Origin: Faecalibacterium sp. I4-3-84
GTDB taxonomy: Bacteria; Bacillota; Clostridia; Oscillospirales; Ruminococcaceae
NCBI RefSeq assembly: GCF_023347255.1
Contig: NZ_CP094466.1
Coordinates: 2,232,001 to 2,296,000 of the forward strand
Direction: 5' to 3'
Length of the DNA: 64,000 bases
The notes under the pieces are model-generated. The model saw only the letters and a program-made list of their open reading frames with translations, was not told the DNA's origin and did not search any database. Shown in pieces: positions 7,062 to 16,623 of the stretch (position 1 is its first letter; every line of letters begins with the position of its first letter). Both the position numbers and the translations under genes were made by a program.

Positions 7062-8837
7062 TCAGATCTCCACGCCTTCGAACTGGCTGTTGTAGAGTTT
7101 GGCGTAGAAGCCGTTTGCAGCAAGCAGCTCGTCGTGGCTGCCCTGCTCCACGATGTGGCCGTCCTTCATCACAAGGATCACGTCCGCCTCGCGGATAGTG
7201 GAAAGGCGGTGCGCCACAATAAAGCTGGTACGGCCCTGCATCATGCGGGCAAAGGCTTTCTGGATACGCACCTCGGTGCGAGTATCAATGGAGGATGTTG
7301 CTTCGTCCAGGATCAGCATCGGCGGCAGGCAGAGCATCACGCGGGCAATGCACAGCAGCTGCTTCTGGCCCTGACTGATGTTGCCGCCGTCCTCGGCGAT
7401 GACGGTATCGTAGCCCTCCGGCAGGCGGCGGATGAAGCTGTCTGCATGGGCGGCTTTGGCTGCTGCCACGATCTCTTCAAGGCTTGCATCCGGCTTGCCG
7501 TAGGCAATGTTTTCCCGCACGGTACCGGCCCGCAGCCATGTATCCTGCAACACCATGCCGTAGCTGCCGCGCAGGGAAGCGCGGGTCACATCCCGGATGT
7601 CGGTGCCGGACACCTTGATGGAACCGCCGTTCACATCATAGAAGCGCATGAGCAGGTTGATGAGGGTGGTCTTGCCGCAGCCGGTAGGGCCGACGATGGC
7701 AATGCGCTGGCCGGGCTTTACGTCGAGGGAAAGGCCCTCGATCAGCGGGCGGTCGGGCAGGTAGCGGAAGGAAACATCCTCCAGCTGCACATGGCCGTCC
7801 GGCTGCAGCACGGAGGCGTTCTCGACTTCAGGCACCTGATCGTCGGCATCCAGCAGTTCGAACACGCGGGCGGCGCAGGCCAGAGCATTCTGCAGCTCCG
7901 TCACCACGCCGGAGATTTCGTTGAAGGGCTTGGTGTACTGGTTGGCGTAGCTCAAAAACACGCTCAGCTGACCGATGGTGATGCCGCCCCGCACCGCGTA
8001 CACGGCACCCACAAGGCCCACGCCTGCGTACACGATGTTATTCACAAAGCGGGTGGCGGGGTTGGTCAGGCTGGAAAAGAAGATGGCCTTCAGGCTCACG
8101 TCCTGCAGACGGCCATTCACCTCGTCAAAGGCGGTAAGGCTCTCGGCCTCGTGGCCGAAGGCCTGCACCACCTTCTGGCCCTCGATCATCTCGTTGACCA
8201 GCGCGGTCTGCTCGCCGCGCACGGCGCTCTGGCTCTGGAAGTAACCATAGCTGCGCTTGGCAAGGAAGCTTGCCACCACGAGGCTCAGCGGGGTGATGCA
8301 CACCACCACCAGCGTGATGGGCACATTCTCGCTGAGCATGAACAGAAGGGTGCCGAGGATGGTCAGCACGCCGCTGAACAGCTGTGTAAAGCCCATCAGC
8401 AGGCCGTCCGCAAAGGTATCCACATCGGCCACCATGCGGCTGACGATATCGCCGGAGGGGTGACTGTCGAGGTAGGAAAGCGGCAGGGTCTGAATTTTGC
8501 GCAGGGCTTCGTTGCGCAGGTCGCGGCTGACAAGGAAGGTGATGCGGTTGTTGCACACGCTCAGCAGCCACTGTGCAAGAGCGGCCACACCGGCAACCAC
8601 CAGCACCTCGATGATAATGCGCATCACACCGCCAAAATCTACGGCACCCTTGCCCAGCATCATATCAATGGCGCTGCCGCAGAGGATGGGGATATACAGC
8701 TGTGCGCCCACGCTCACAGCAGCCACTACAAGGCTGCACACCACAAACAGGGAATAAGGTTTGATCTTGCCCAGAACACGGGTCAAGGTGGCCTTGCGCT
8801 GCTGCGGGGTCAGCTTTGTTTTTGCTTTTGCACTCAT
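7062..8837 (-). CDS. ABC exporter half-transporter, catalytically competent subunit
   Basis: 591 residues: six-helix type I exporter transmembrane domain (about 1-330), then an ABC ATPase. Walker A is Gly-Pro-Thr-Gly-Cys-Gly-Lys-Thr-Thr, the signature is Ile-Ser-Gln-Gly-Gln-Lys-Gln, Walker B is Leu-Ile-Leu-Asp-Glu-Ala-Thr with a catalytic Glu, and the H-loop is Ala-His-Arg-Leu-Ser. It overlaps the stop of the upstream partner gene by 4 nt (ATGA), so the two are coupled and form a heterodimer. Family knowledge: multidrug or lipid-like exporters; substrate not deducible. Confidence 0.92.
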   Translation of the reverse strand: MSAKAKTKLTPQQRKATLTRVLGKIKPYSLFVVCSLVVAAVSVGAQLYIPILCGSAIDMMLGKGAVDFGGVMRIIIEVLVVAGVAALAQWLLSVCNNRITFLVSRDLRNEALRKIQTLPLSYLDSHPSGDIVSRMVADVDTFADGLLMGFTQLFSGVLTILGTLLFMLSENVPITLVVVCITPLSLVVASFLAKRSYGYFQSQSAVRGEQTALVNEMIEGQKVVQAFGHEAESLTAFDEVNGRLQDVSLKAIFFSSLTNPATRFVNNIVYAGVGLVGAVYAVRGGITIGQLSVFLSYANQYTKPFNEISGVVTELQNALACAARVFELLDADDQVPEVENASVLQPDGHVQLEDVSFRYLPDRPLIEGLSLDVKPGQRIAIVGPTGCGKTTLINLLMRFYDVNGGSIKVSGTDIRDVTRASLRGSYGMVLQDTWLRAGTVRENIAYGKPDASLEEIVAAAKAAHADSFIRRLPEGYDTVIAEDGGNISQGQKQLLCIARVMLCLPPMLILDEATSSIDTRTEVRIQKAFARMMQGRTSFIVAHRLSTIREADVILVMKDGHIVEQGSHDELLAANGFYAKLYNSQFEGVEI

Positions 8838-10573
8838 TTCTGCGCATCCCCTTTCTTGAACTGGCTCTCGTAGATCTCCTCGTAGACGGAGCAGGTCTGG
8901 CGCAGCTGGTCGTGGGTGCCGATGCCCACCAGATGGCCGTCATCCAGCACCAGAATTTGATCCGCGTGCTGCAGGCTGGCGGCGCGCTGGCTCACGATGA
9001 ACACGGTCAGGCTGCCGGGCAGAGCAGCCAGTGCCTTGCGCAGGGCGGCATCGGTGGCGTAGTCCAGTGCGCTGGCGCTGTCGTCAAGGATCAGAATTTC
9101 CGGCTTGCCCACAAGGGCGCGGGCGATGGTCAGGCGCTGCTTCTGTCCGCCGGACAGGTTGCGACCGCCCTGCTCCACAGGCTCGTCAAGCCCAAGGGGC
9201 TTGGCTTTGACGAACTCCGCAGCCTGTGCTGTTTCCAGTGCAGCCCACAGGTCCGCATCGGTGGCATTCTTGTTGCCCCACAGCAGGTTGGAGCGGATGG
9301 TGCCGCCAAAGAGCTGGGCCTTCTGCATGACCATGGCTGCTTTGCCGCGCAGTTCTTCACGGGGATAGTTCCGGGCATCGCGGCCCATGATCTCCACCGT
9401 GCCTTCGGTGGCATCGTAGAAGCGGGGGATCAGGTTGACAAGGCTGGATTTGCCGCTGCCGGTACCGCCGATGACACCAATGGTCTGGCCGCGCTTTGCA
9501 GTGAAGCTGATGTCGGAAAGGCTGGGTGCACCGGCACCCGCATAGGTCAAGCTTACATGCTCAAAGCGCACGGCATCGCCGGATTTTTCGGCGGGCACCT
9601 CGCCCAGAAGCTTTTCCGGGAAGGCCATGCCGGGCGTGGTGTCCAGCACAGCCTGCACGCGGCCTGCGCAGGCCAGCGCCTTGCTCACCTGCACGATCAG
9701 GTTTGCCAGCTTGACCAGCTCCACAAGGATCTGGTTCATGTAGTTCACCAGCGCGATCACGTCGCCGGAAGCCATGCCACCCACATTGATCTCAATGCTG
9801 CCCACATAGAGCAGTGCCACAATGGCAATGTTGATGAGCACATAGGTCAGCGGGTTCATCAGGGCGGAAATGTGGCCCACATGGAGCTGCATCCGGGTCA
9901 GCAGGTCGTTGGCATTCTCAAAGCGCTCTACCTCGCTCTTTTCCTTATCAAAAGCGCGCACCACGCGCACGCCGGTCAGGTTTTCGCGGGTCAGGCCCAG
10001 CACCCGGTCAAGGCGATTCTGTACCGTCTTGTACAGGGGCCGGGTAGCAGCCATGATGCCGAACACCACCACGCTCAGCAGCGGGATGGTCACTACAAAG
10101 ATCAGCGCTGCACGGGAATTCACCGTAAAGGCCATGACCATGGCACCGATCACCACGAACGGGCTGCGCAGGAACAGGCGTAAAAACAGGTTCAGGCCGC
10201 TCTGCACCTGATTCACGTCGCTGGTCATACGGGTGATCAGGGTGCTGGTGCCGAGGGTGTCCATCTCGGTAAAGCTCAGGGTCTGGATGTGCTCAAACAG
10301 GGCGTGGCGCAGAGCTGTGGAATAGCCCACGGCCGCCTTTGCGGAAAAATACTGTGCCGTCAGGCTGCAGGCAAGGCCGATCATGGCCAGCAGCAGCAAA
10401 ATGCCGCACCGCACAAGGATATAGTGGAAGTCGTGGGCGGCAATGCCGATGTTCACGATATCCGCCATGACCAGCGGCACGAACAGGTCGAACGTGGCTT
10501 CCAGCATCTTGAAAAGGGGCGCAAGCACGCTCTCGCGCTTGTAGTCCTTCAGATAGCCTAGCATCTTGTTCAA
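8834..10573 (-). CDS. ABC exporter half-transporter, degenerate-site subunit
   Basis: 579 residues from TTG at 10573, chosen because AAGGAG is 7 nt upstream; an ATG at 10597 would make that ribosome site internal. Exporter transmembrane domain plus ATPase. Walker A Gly-Gly-Thr-Gly-Ser-Gly-Lys-Ser-Ser and signature Leu-Ser-Gly-Gly-Gln-Lys-Gln are intact. The Walker B Glu is replaced by Asp (Leu-Ile-Leu-Asp-Asp-Ser-Ala-Ser) and the H-loop His by Gln (Val-Ser-Gln-Arg-Ala). One competent and one degenerate ATP site is characteristic of heterodimeric exporters such as TM287/288 and BmrCD. Confidence 0.92.
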   Translation of the reverse strand: MNKMLGYLKDYKRESVLAPLFKMLEATFDLFVPLVMADIVNIGIAAHDFHYILVRCGILLLLAMIGLACSLTAQYFSAKAAVGYSTALRHALFEHIQTLSFTEMDTLGTSTLITRMTSDVNQVQSGLNLFLRLFLRSPFVVIGAMVMAFTVNSRAALIFVVTIPLLSVVVFGIMAATRPLYKTVQNRLDRVLGLTRENLTGVRVVRAFDKEKSEVERFENANDLLTRMQLHVGHISALMNPLTYVLINIAIVALLYVGSIEINVGGMASGDVIALVNYMNQILVELVKLANLIVQVSKALACAGRVQAVLDTTPGMAFPEKLLGEVPAEKSGDAVRFEHVSLTYAGAGAPSLSDISFTAKRGQTIGVIGGTGSGKSSLVNLIPRFYDATEGTVEIMGRDARNYPREELRGKAAMVMQKAQLFGGTIRSNLLWGNKNATDADLWAALETAQAAEFVKAKPLGLDEPVEQGGRNLSGGQKQRLTIARALVGKPEILILDDSASALDYATDAALRKALAALPGSLTVFIVSQRAASLQHADQILVLDDGHLVGIGTHDQLRQTCSVYEEIYESQFKKGDAQK

Positions 10574-10710
10574 GGCGATACTCCTTCTTTCTTGCATTAT
10601 AAGGTTTATGAAATCCTACTTATTATAGCGTACAAAAACTTAAAAAGCCATAGAAAATGTTTTTATTGCAAAAGTGTGCTGAAAACCGCCGGGCAAAATG
10701 CCGAAAACGG

Positions 10711-10739
10711 TTGAAACCAGGGTGGGGGTATGCTACAAT
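10711..10739 (+). promoter_or_regulatory. Sigma-A promoter of the glycosyltransferase gene
   Basis: TTGAAA (10711-10716) and TACAAT (10734-10739) with exactly 17 nt between them, 34 nt before the start codon. Confidence 0.7.
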
Positions 10740-10772
10740 GATTTTAAATATTGCACAAAAGGGGAAACAGGA

Positions 10773-11723
10773 ATGCTGATAAGTTTGGTCGTTCCGTGCT
10801 ACAATGAGGAAGAATCACTTCCCATTTTTTATAAAGAGGCCAGCAAGATCGCACAGCAGATGGGAATATCCCACGGAGCAGATTTTGAGTTCATCTTTGT
10901 GGATGACGGTTCAAAAGACCGCACACTGCAGATCGCGCGGGAATTGCACCGGAAAGATGCCCGTGTGCGGTACATCTCCTTCAGCCGGAACTTTGGCAAG
11001 GAAGCAGGCATTTATGCCGGATTAAAAGCGGCAAAGGGCGATTATGTAGCAACGATGGATGCGGATCTGCAGGACCCGCCCTCGCTGCTGCCGGAAATGC
11101 TGGAGCTGCTGCTCTCCGGCGAATATGACTGCGCGGCCACCCGCCGCACGACACGCGAGGGTGAACCGCCCGTTCGCAGCTGGTTTGCCAAAAAGTTTTA
11201 TCAGATCATCAATAAGCTCTCGGATACAGAGATCGTGGATGGAGCAAGAGACTTCCGCCTGATGAGCCGCAAGATGACTGATGCCGTGCTGAGCATGGCG
11301 GAATATAACCGCTTCAGCAAGGGCATTTTCAGCTGGGTCGGCTTTAAAACAAAGTGGATCGACTACAAAAACGTAGAGCGTGTGGCGGGCACAACAAAGT
11401 GGAACTTCTGGGGTCTGCTCAAATATTCGATCGAAGGCATTGTGGGCTTTTCCACAGCTCCGCTGCTGATGGCGGCGGGCCTTGGCCTTGCCTTTTGCGT
11501 ATTGGCGTTTGTAGGCATCATGATCGTGGTGGTGCGTGCACTGATGTTCGGCGACCCTACTTCCGGCTGGCCGAGCCTTGTCTGCATTATCCTTTTGTGC
11601 AGTGGTGTGCAACTGCTGTGTACGGGCATTGCGGGCGAGTACCTTGCCAAAACGTATCTTGAAACAAAGCACAGACCGATCTATATTGCTGCTGAGACCG
11701 AAGAAGATCTGGACGCGGAATAA
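10773..11723 (+). CDS. Family 2 glycosyltransferase, GtrB/DPM1-like, membrane anchored
   Basis: 316 residues from ATG 10773 (ribosome site ACAGGA). It starts Leu-Ile-Ser-Leu-Val-Val-Pro-Cys-Tyr-Asn-Glu-Glu-Glu and has the nucleotide-sugar motifs Val-Asp-Asp-Gly-Ser-Lys-Asp and Met-Asp-Ala-Asp-Leu-Gln-Asp-Pro. Two C-terminal transmembrane helices follow. Family knowledge: transfers a hexose from a UDP- or GDP-sugar to undecaprenyl phosphate at the inner membrane face. No flippase or acceptor transferase is adjacent, so it may serve a polymer made elsewhere. Monocistronic, with its own promoter and terminator. Confidence 0.88.
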   Translation: MLISLVVPCYNEEESLPIFYKEASKIAQQMGISHGADFEFIFVDDGSKDRTLQIARELHRKDARVRYISFSRNFGKEAGIYAGLKAAKGDYVATMDADLQDPPSLLPEMLELLLSGEYDCAATRRTTREGEPPVRSWFAKKFYQIINKLSDTEIVDGARDFRLMSRKMTDAVLSMAEYNRFSKGIFSWVGFKTKWIDYKNVERVAGTTKWNFWGLLKYSIEGIVGFSTAPLLMAAGLGLAFCVLAFVGIMIVVVRALMFGDPTSGWPSLVCIILLCSGVQLLCTGIAGEYLAKTYLETKHRPIYIAAETEEDLDAE

Positions 11724-11752
11724 GGCGTTTCAGGAAAAATGTTTTTTTAACG

Positions 11753-11791
11753 GGGTGCCAGAAGAAGCTGATCTGGCACCCCGCTTTTTTG
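11753..11791 (+). terminator. Rho-independent terminator
   Basis: GGGGTGCCAG/CTGGCACCCC stem followed by GC and TTTTTT, after the glycosyltransferase gene. Confidence 0.85.
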
Positions 11792-11823
11792 AGTAGGGAA
11801 AAATGGATACATACAGATAGGCG

Positions 11824-11852
11824 TTGTACCCAAAGCCATTTCCTGCTATACT
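11824..11852 (+). promoter_or_regulatory. Sigma-A promoter of the SseB/Sel1 gene
   Basis: TTGTAC and TATACT separated by 17 nt, 35 nt before the ATG at 11888. Confidence 0.7.
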
Positions 11853-11887
11853 AAAAACTGACTAGAAACTGGAAGAATGGTGAGCAG

Positions 11888-12988
11888 ATGGCAAAAAGAC
11901 AAGACGGCGGCATCCGGCTGCGCCCGGTGGGCACCCGCAAGCATCGGCAGAACGCTCCGGCCTACAGCCCGGCGGGCACCGGCTGCCCGGCCTTTGAGCA
12001 GGCAGTGGAAAATTTATATAAAGGCCAGAACGAAGAAAGCTTCTGGACGCTGATGGGCGCTTTGAACTATGCACTGGAAATGGAGACCCATGTTCTGGTG
12101 CCGCTGCGCACGGCACTGACGGTGCACAACACGCCTGCACCGTGGACGGAGCATCCGGTGCCCACGGCAAAGGCGAAGGACCTGCAGCTGTGGACCCTGC
12201 GCAACGAGAAGGGCCGCACATGGCTGCCTATGTTCACCTCTGCAGCTGCGGCCTGTGCCGACCGCAGCACTTCTGCCCGGCCAATGGCAGATTACACCCT
12301 GCAGGATGCCATGGAGCTGGCCCTTTCCACTGAGGGGATCGACGGCGTGGTGCTGGACCCGTGGAGCCACTCGGCTACGCTGGACGGCGCTCTGCTCAAC
12401 GGTTTGCTGCACGCGGGCCATACGCCGGAAGACCCCGGTGATGAGAAAGCGGATGCCGGAAAGGAAGCCGCCCGCAAGGGCAACTGGGCGCAGGCTGTGG
12501 AATGCTTTGAAAAAGCAGCCGAGCTTGGCAGCACCATGGGACTTGCCCTGCTGGCAGACTGCATTTATAAGGGCCGCGGCACCCGCACGAACCGTGCCGA
12601 GGCCCGCCGCATGTGGAAGGAAGCAGCGGACAGCGGCGAGATCTTATCCAACATTGCACTGGGCGATGACTGCGCTGCCCGGGGCGACAATGGCCGGGCA
12701 CTTTTGTATTACCGCCGTGCCCGCGCCAACGCAGCCCATATGCCGGATATCGAGTACACTCCGCAGGTGTGCCTGCGTGTGGCCCAGACCGAAACGCGCT
12801 ACACCAGCCGCAAAAAGGCGCTGGCACTGGCCGCAGAAGCAAGGCAGGGCTTTTCCATCAAGGCCCGTGAACACGAGCCGGACGCAGAGCAGTGGCTGGC
12901 CGAAGCTGACCAGCTCATCCGGGAACTGACCAGTGAACTGCCTGCCCGAGCCACAGCTTACGACATGGAATCTTTACAATTGGACTAA
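11888..12988 (+). CDS. SseB N-terminal-domain protein with Sel1-like repeats
   Basis: 366 residues. The N-terminal ~170 residues resemble SseB-type domains (Ala-Val-Glu-Asn-Leu-Tyr-Lys, a central Arg-Thr-Trp-Leu-Pro-Met-Phe-Thr-Ser and Asp-Gly-Val-Val-Leu-Asp-Pro-Trp). Residues ~190-270 form Sel1/TPR-like helical repeats (Glu-Lys-Ala-Ala-Glu-Leu-Gly-Ser, Arg-Met-Trp-Lys-Glu-Ala-Ala-Asp-Ser-Gly). It is cytosolic with no signal peptide. An Hsp70 gene lies 91 nt downstream on the same strand, suggesting a chaperone or scaffold role. Function unknown. Confidence 0.75.
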   Translation: MAKRQDGGIRLRPVGTRKHRQNAPAYSPAGTGCPAFEQAVENLYKGQNEESFWTLMGALNYALEMETHVLVPLRTALTVHNTPAPWTEHPVPTAKAKDLQLWTLRNEKGRTWLPMFTSAAAACADRSTSARPMADYTLQDAMELALSTEGIDGVVLDPWSHSATLDGALLNGLLHAGHTPEDPGDEKADAGKEAARKGNWAQAVECFEKAAELGSTMGLALLADCIYKGRGTRTNRAEARRMWKEAADSGEILSNIALGDDCAARGDNGRALLYYRRARANAAHMPDIEYTPQVCLRVAQTETRYTSRKKALALAAEARQGFSIKAREHEPDAEQWLAEADQLIRELTSELPARATAYDMESLQLD

Positions 12989-13079
12989 AAAATCGTCATA
13001 TCGGGACGGTAAGATATACTCGGAAATGATTTGAAGAGCTGCGCCCAAGATGCACAGCACCGGAGAGGAAACAGACAGT

Positions 13080-14894
13080 ATGAGCAAAGTAATCGGCATC
13101 GATCTCGGCACGACCAATTCCTGCGTGGCAGTGGTGGAGGGCGGCAAGCCCGTGGTCATCACCAATGCGGAGGGTGAGCGCACCACCCCCAGCGTTGTGG
13201 CCTTCACGAAGGACGGTGAACGTCTGGTGGGCGGTGCGGCCAAGCGCCAGATCGCCACAAATTCCGGGCGCACCATCTCCAGCATCAAGCGCCATATGGG
13301 CAGTGACTACCGGGTGCACATCGACGGCAAAGACCTGACCCCGCAGGAGATCAGCGCCATGATCTTGGCCAAGATCCGCCGCGATGCCGAGAGCTATCTG
13401 GGCGAGCCGGTGACCGAAGCGGTCATCACGGTGCCCGCCTACTTCGACGACAGCCAGCGCAAGGCTACGCAGGATGCAGGCCGCATTGCAGGCCTGAACG
13501 TGCTGCGCATCATCAACGAGCCTACTGCTGCCGCTGTGGCCTATGGTTTGGATAACGAAGCATCGCAGAAGATCCTCGTCTACGACCTCGGCGGCGGCAC
13601 CTTTGATGTGTCCATCATCGAGATCGAGGACGGGACCTTTACGGTGCTTGCCACCGGCGGCGACACCCATCTGGGCGGCGACGACTTCGATCAGCGCATC
13701 GTGGAATATGCCGTGGCCGAGTTCAAAAAATCGGATCGCATCGACCTCTCCCGCGACCCGGCAGCTATGGGCCGGTTGAAAGAGGAAGCCGAAAAGGCAA
13801 AGAAGGAGCTTTCTGCCGCGCCGTCGGCACAGCTGAACCTGCCCTTTATCGCAGTGGGCAAGGACGGCCCTCACCACTTGGATATCTCGCTTTCCCGCCC
13901 GCAGTTCGAGATGATGACCGGCGACCTGCTGGCCCGCACAGTGGCTCCCGTGCAGAATGCGCTGCGGGATGCAGGCATTTCTGCCAGCCAGCTGGGCAAG
14001 GTGCTGCTGGTGGGCGGCAGCACCCGGATGCCTGCGGTGGAGCGTCAGGTGAAGGAGCTGCTGGGCTGCGAACCCAGCCACAGCCTGAACCCGGACGAGT
14101 GTGTTGCCATGGGTGCGGCGGTACAGGGCGGTCTGCTGCAGGGCGGCGGCAAGCTGGCCGGTGCCACCGGCGCAGCGGCGCAGGGCCTTGTGCTGATGGA
14201 TGTGACCCCGCTGACCCTCTCCATTGAGACGCTGGGCGGCGTGGCCACCCCGCTGATCACCCGCAACAGCATGATCCCCACCCGCAAGAGCCAGATCTTC
14301 ACCACCGCACGGCCTATGCAGACCAGTGTGGAGATCAACGTGCTGCAGGGCGAGCGCCACTTTGCCCGCGACAACAAGAGTCTGGGCAAATTCAAGCTCA
14401 CCGGCATCCGGGCAAGCTTTTCTTCCAAGCCGCAGATCGAAGTTACCTTCGATATCGACGTGAACGGCGTGGTGAAGGTGTCTGCCAAGGACCTTGGCAC
14501 CGGCCGGGAGCAGAACATCACCATCACCGGCAGCACCAACCTTTCGGAAAATGAGATCCAACGCGCCATGGCAGACGCTGCCGCCTATGAGGCCGAGGAC
14601 AGCCGCCGCAAGGAGCGGCTGGACCTGCACAATCAGGCCGAGGTGCTGGCCTACAAGGTGGACGAGGCTCTTTCCAAATGCAAAAAGGAGCTGGATAAGG
14701 ACGAGAAGAACCGCATCAAAACGGACCTCGCCAACCTCCGCCGCTGCCTGCGCAAGGATAAGCCCGAAAAAATGAATGAAAACGAGGAAGCCGCCCTGCG
14801 TCAGGCCAAGACCCAGCTGGAAGAAAGCGCCAACCATCTGATGGTGCTTTATACCAGTGAGCAGGGAACAGATGGTACGAATAATGCGCTGTAA
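13080..14894 (+). CDS. dnaK: Hsp70 chaperone DnaK
   Basis: 604 residues from ATG 13080, with GGAGAGG upstream. It has the full Hsp70 layout: ATPase domain starting [10 protein letters not shown], phosphate loop Asp-Leu-Gly-Gly-Gly-Thr-Phe-Asp-Val, linker and substrate domain with Asp-Val-Thr-Pro-Leu-Thr-Leu, and a helical lid. It is slightly shorter than typical DnaK and ends without the acidic Gly-rich tail. It stands alone: no hrcA, grpE or dnaJ lies beside it, so it may be a second Hsp70. I saw no CIRCE-like inverted repeat upstream. Confidence 0.9.
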   Translation: MSKVIGIDLGTTNSCVAVVEGGKPVVITNAEGERTTPSVVAFTKDGERLVGGAAKRQIATNSGRTISSIKRHMGSDYRVHIDGKDLTPQEISAMILAKIRRDAESYLGEPVTEAVITVPAYFDDSQRKATQDAGRIAGLNVLRIINEPTAAAVAYGLDNEASQKILVYDLGGGTFDVSIIEIEDGTFTVLATGGDTHLGGDDFDQRIVEYAVAEFKKSDRIDLSRDPAAMGRLKEEAEKAKKELSAAPSAQLNLPFIAVGKDGPHHLDISLSRPQFEMMTGDLLARTVAPVQNALRDAGISASQLGKVLLVGGSTRMPAVERQVKELLGCEPSHSLNPDECVAMGAAVQGGLLQGGGKLAGATGAAAQGLVLMDVTPLTLSIETLGGVATPLITRNSMIPTRKSQIFTTARPMQTSVEINVLQGERHFARDNKSLGKFKLTGIRASFSSKPQIEVTFDIDVNGVVKVSAKDLGTGREQNITITGSTNLSENEIQRAMADAAAYEAEDSRRKERLDLHNQAEVLAYKVDEALSKCKKELDKDEKNRIKTDLANLRRCLRKDKPEKMNENEEAALRQAKTQLEESANHLMVLYTSEQGTDGTNNAL

Positions 14895-14924
14895 AAGCTG
14901 CAATAAAATAGAGTGATGAGAACT

Positions 14925-14964
14925 GTGCTCTGTGGATAATAGAAACCACAGAGCACGTTTTTTT
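14925..14964 (+). terminator. Rho-independent terminator of dnaK
   Basis: Perfect 11-bp stem GTGCTCTGTGG/CCACAGAGCAC with a 10-nt loop and a T7 run. Confidence 0.9.
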
Positions 14965-14974
14965 GCAGAAATAG

Positions 14975-15003
14975 TTGCAGGAGATAGGCTGACATTGTAT
15001 AAT
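14975..15003 (+). promoter_or_regulatory. Sigma-A promoter of the gtr operon
   Basis: TTGCAG (14975-14980), 17 nt, TATAAT (14998-15003), about 56 nt before the first gtr gene. Confidence 0.75.
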
Positions 15004-15058
15004 ACAACTGTATGGTTTTGGCTAAATTCGGGAATGATGCCTTGTTTGGGAGAAATAC

Positions 15059-16597
15059 ATGGAAAAAATTGTGGAAAAGCTAAAGGTAAATGAGAGCCTG
15101 TTAAAAACAGTACTGTGCAGTGCTACTTTTTGGGGATTGTTGGCGCATGGCATGGTTCTGTTCAACAAATACTCATTCCATGATGATGCACGGTATTTCA
15201 ACGATGTGGGCGCTACTTACGAATCTGGACGGTGGATGCTGGGCATTCTTGGAAGTCTGAGTGCAAATTTGCTGGGTAGTAAAAACTACAGCCTGCCAGT
15301 GGTAAATGGTACGATTACGATTTTGTGCATTGCAGCAATCGTATATCTGCTGGCGGATAGTTTGAGGATCCAGTCAAAGCCTCTTGTTATTCTGCTGTGC
15401 GGAAGTATGGTGACATTTCCGTCAGTGACGGGAACATTCAGTTACATGTTTACTGCACCATACTATTACGCTGCGTCCCTACTGGGAGTGGTTGGAGCAT
15501 GGATTTTTCACCAGAAAAAGAATTTTGTCGCTCTATTACTCTGCACGGTTTTGATGGCTTGTTCTGTTGGTGTGTATCAGGCAAATATCCCGGTTTGCAT
15601 CTGTACATTGTTGCTTTATATGATGGAAGATGTCCGGCAGTCTGATATGAGCTGGAAAGCGTTTTGGAAAATGGCTCTGTGTAATGCAACTGTGTGCATT
15701 GGGTTTATTGCGGAATATTTTCTAGTCAATCAATTTTTTCTGAATCAGTTTGGCGTTGTTTTGACGGATTACAAAGGTATCAATCATTTTGGAAGAACAA
15801 ATCTGAGCAATTATATTTATCGGATGTTGTGCGGCTATGGATCTTTCTTTTATCCAAGCACTGCTGTGGAAGACTTCAGCGCAAGATATATCTATACTTT
15901 GTTGATTGTTGTTACTGCGATCATTGCCATATTTGTGCTCCGGAAAATGTATATTCTTAAGACTCCAAAAGGATCTCAAACCCTATTGATCCTAATCGCA
16001 TATCCTATTGCAGCATGCTTTGTATACCTGATGGTAGAGCCTTGGGATGTTCATGCCGTAATGACTTTTGGACAGGCGTTTGCCTTTGCTTTGGTTGTAT
16101 GGCTTATTAATAAATATCCCGAAGATAGAACAAAAGTAGAAGGTGCCCTATGTAAAGCCGCTGTTGCCCTATTAGGAGTACTTGTGACTCTAAATATTCG
16201 TTACAGCAATATCCTCTACCTAAAAGCAGACGTGATGCAGACACAAATGATCAGTTATTACACAACTTTGATCACGCGAATTGAAAGCGTTGAAGGTTAT
16301 ACTGAAGATGCGCAGGTTGTTTATATCGAGGAGTATGACAAGCACGATAAAAATTTTGTTGGAGTCAGCGAGTATTTCGATGATTTGGATCTGCCCACAT
16401 ATAAAGGGGAACTTATTTTCAATGATTACGCATGGAAGGAAACCATGGAGCTTTGGTGTGGTTTTGCGCCGGAATTAGGAGATGCCGCAGAGTTTGAGGG
16501 CAATGCAGAGGTGGCATCTATGCCTTGCTACCCGGAACAGGGCTCGATCCGGTGTATCAATGGGAAAATCGTTGTCAAATTTGCGGATGAGCAGTAA
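15059..16597 (+). CDS. GtrII/GtrC-like polytopic glucosyltransferase
   Basis: 512 residues with about ten hydrophobic segments. Near the N-terminus the motif Phe-His-Asp-Asp-Ala-Arg-Tyr-Phe (catalytic-type acidic pair after helix 1) and Ser-Gly-Arg-Trp match the Glucos_trans_II family. Family knowledge: takes a glycosyl group from undecaprenyl phosphate outside the membrane and transfers it to a surface polymer. It is followed by gtrB-like and gtrA-like genes, giving the complete three-gene serotype-conversion set. Visibly richer in A and T than its neighbours, suggesting acquisition. Confidence 0.85.
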   Translation: MEKIVEKLKVNESLLKTVLCSATFWGLLAHGMVLFNKYSFHDDARYFNDVGATYESGRWMLGILGSLSANLLGSKNYSLPVVNGTITILCIAAIVYLLADSLRIQSKPLVILLCGSMVTFPSVTGTFSYMFTAPYYYAASLLGVVGAWIFHQKKNFVALLLCTVLMACSVGVYQANIPVCICTLLLYMMEDVRQSDMSWKAFWKMALCNATVCIGFIAEYFLVNQFFLNQFGVVLTDYKGINHFGRTNLSNYIYRMLCGYGSFFYPSTAVEDFSARYIYTLLIVVTAIIAIFVLRKMYILKTPKGSQTLLILIAYPIAACFVYLMVEPWDVHAVMTFGQAFAFALVVWLINKYPEDRTKVEGALCKAAVALLGVLVTLNIRYSNILYLKADVMQTQMISYYTTLITRIESVEGYTEDAQVVYIEEYDKHDKNFVGVSEYFDDLDLPTYKGELIFNDYAWKETMELWCGFAPELGDAAEFEGNAEVASMPCYPEQGSIRCINGKIVVKFADEQ

Positions 16598-16623
16598 ACG
16601 CTGTAAAAAAGCAGGAAGGTCAA

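Noticed and set aside
7020-8873. 617-codon open frame opposite the ABC exporter gene
   Set aside because: His/Ala/Gly-rich, no domain, exactly antisense to a clear ABC transporter; an artefact of high-GC codon use.
11888-14894. DnaK operon with CIRCE control
   Set aside because: No hrcA, grpE or dnaJ nearby and no TTAGCACTC/GAGTGCTAA-type inverted repeat upstream.
12996-14903. 635-codon open frame opposite dnaK
   Set aside because: Antisense shadow of a well-conserved Hsp70; composition and lack of a ribosome site argue against it.
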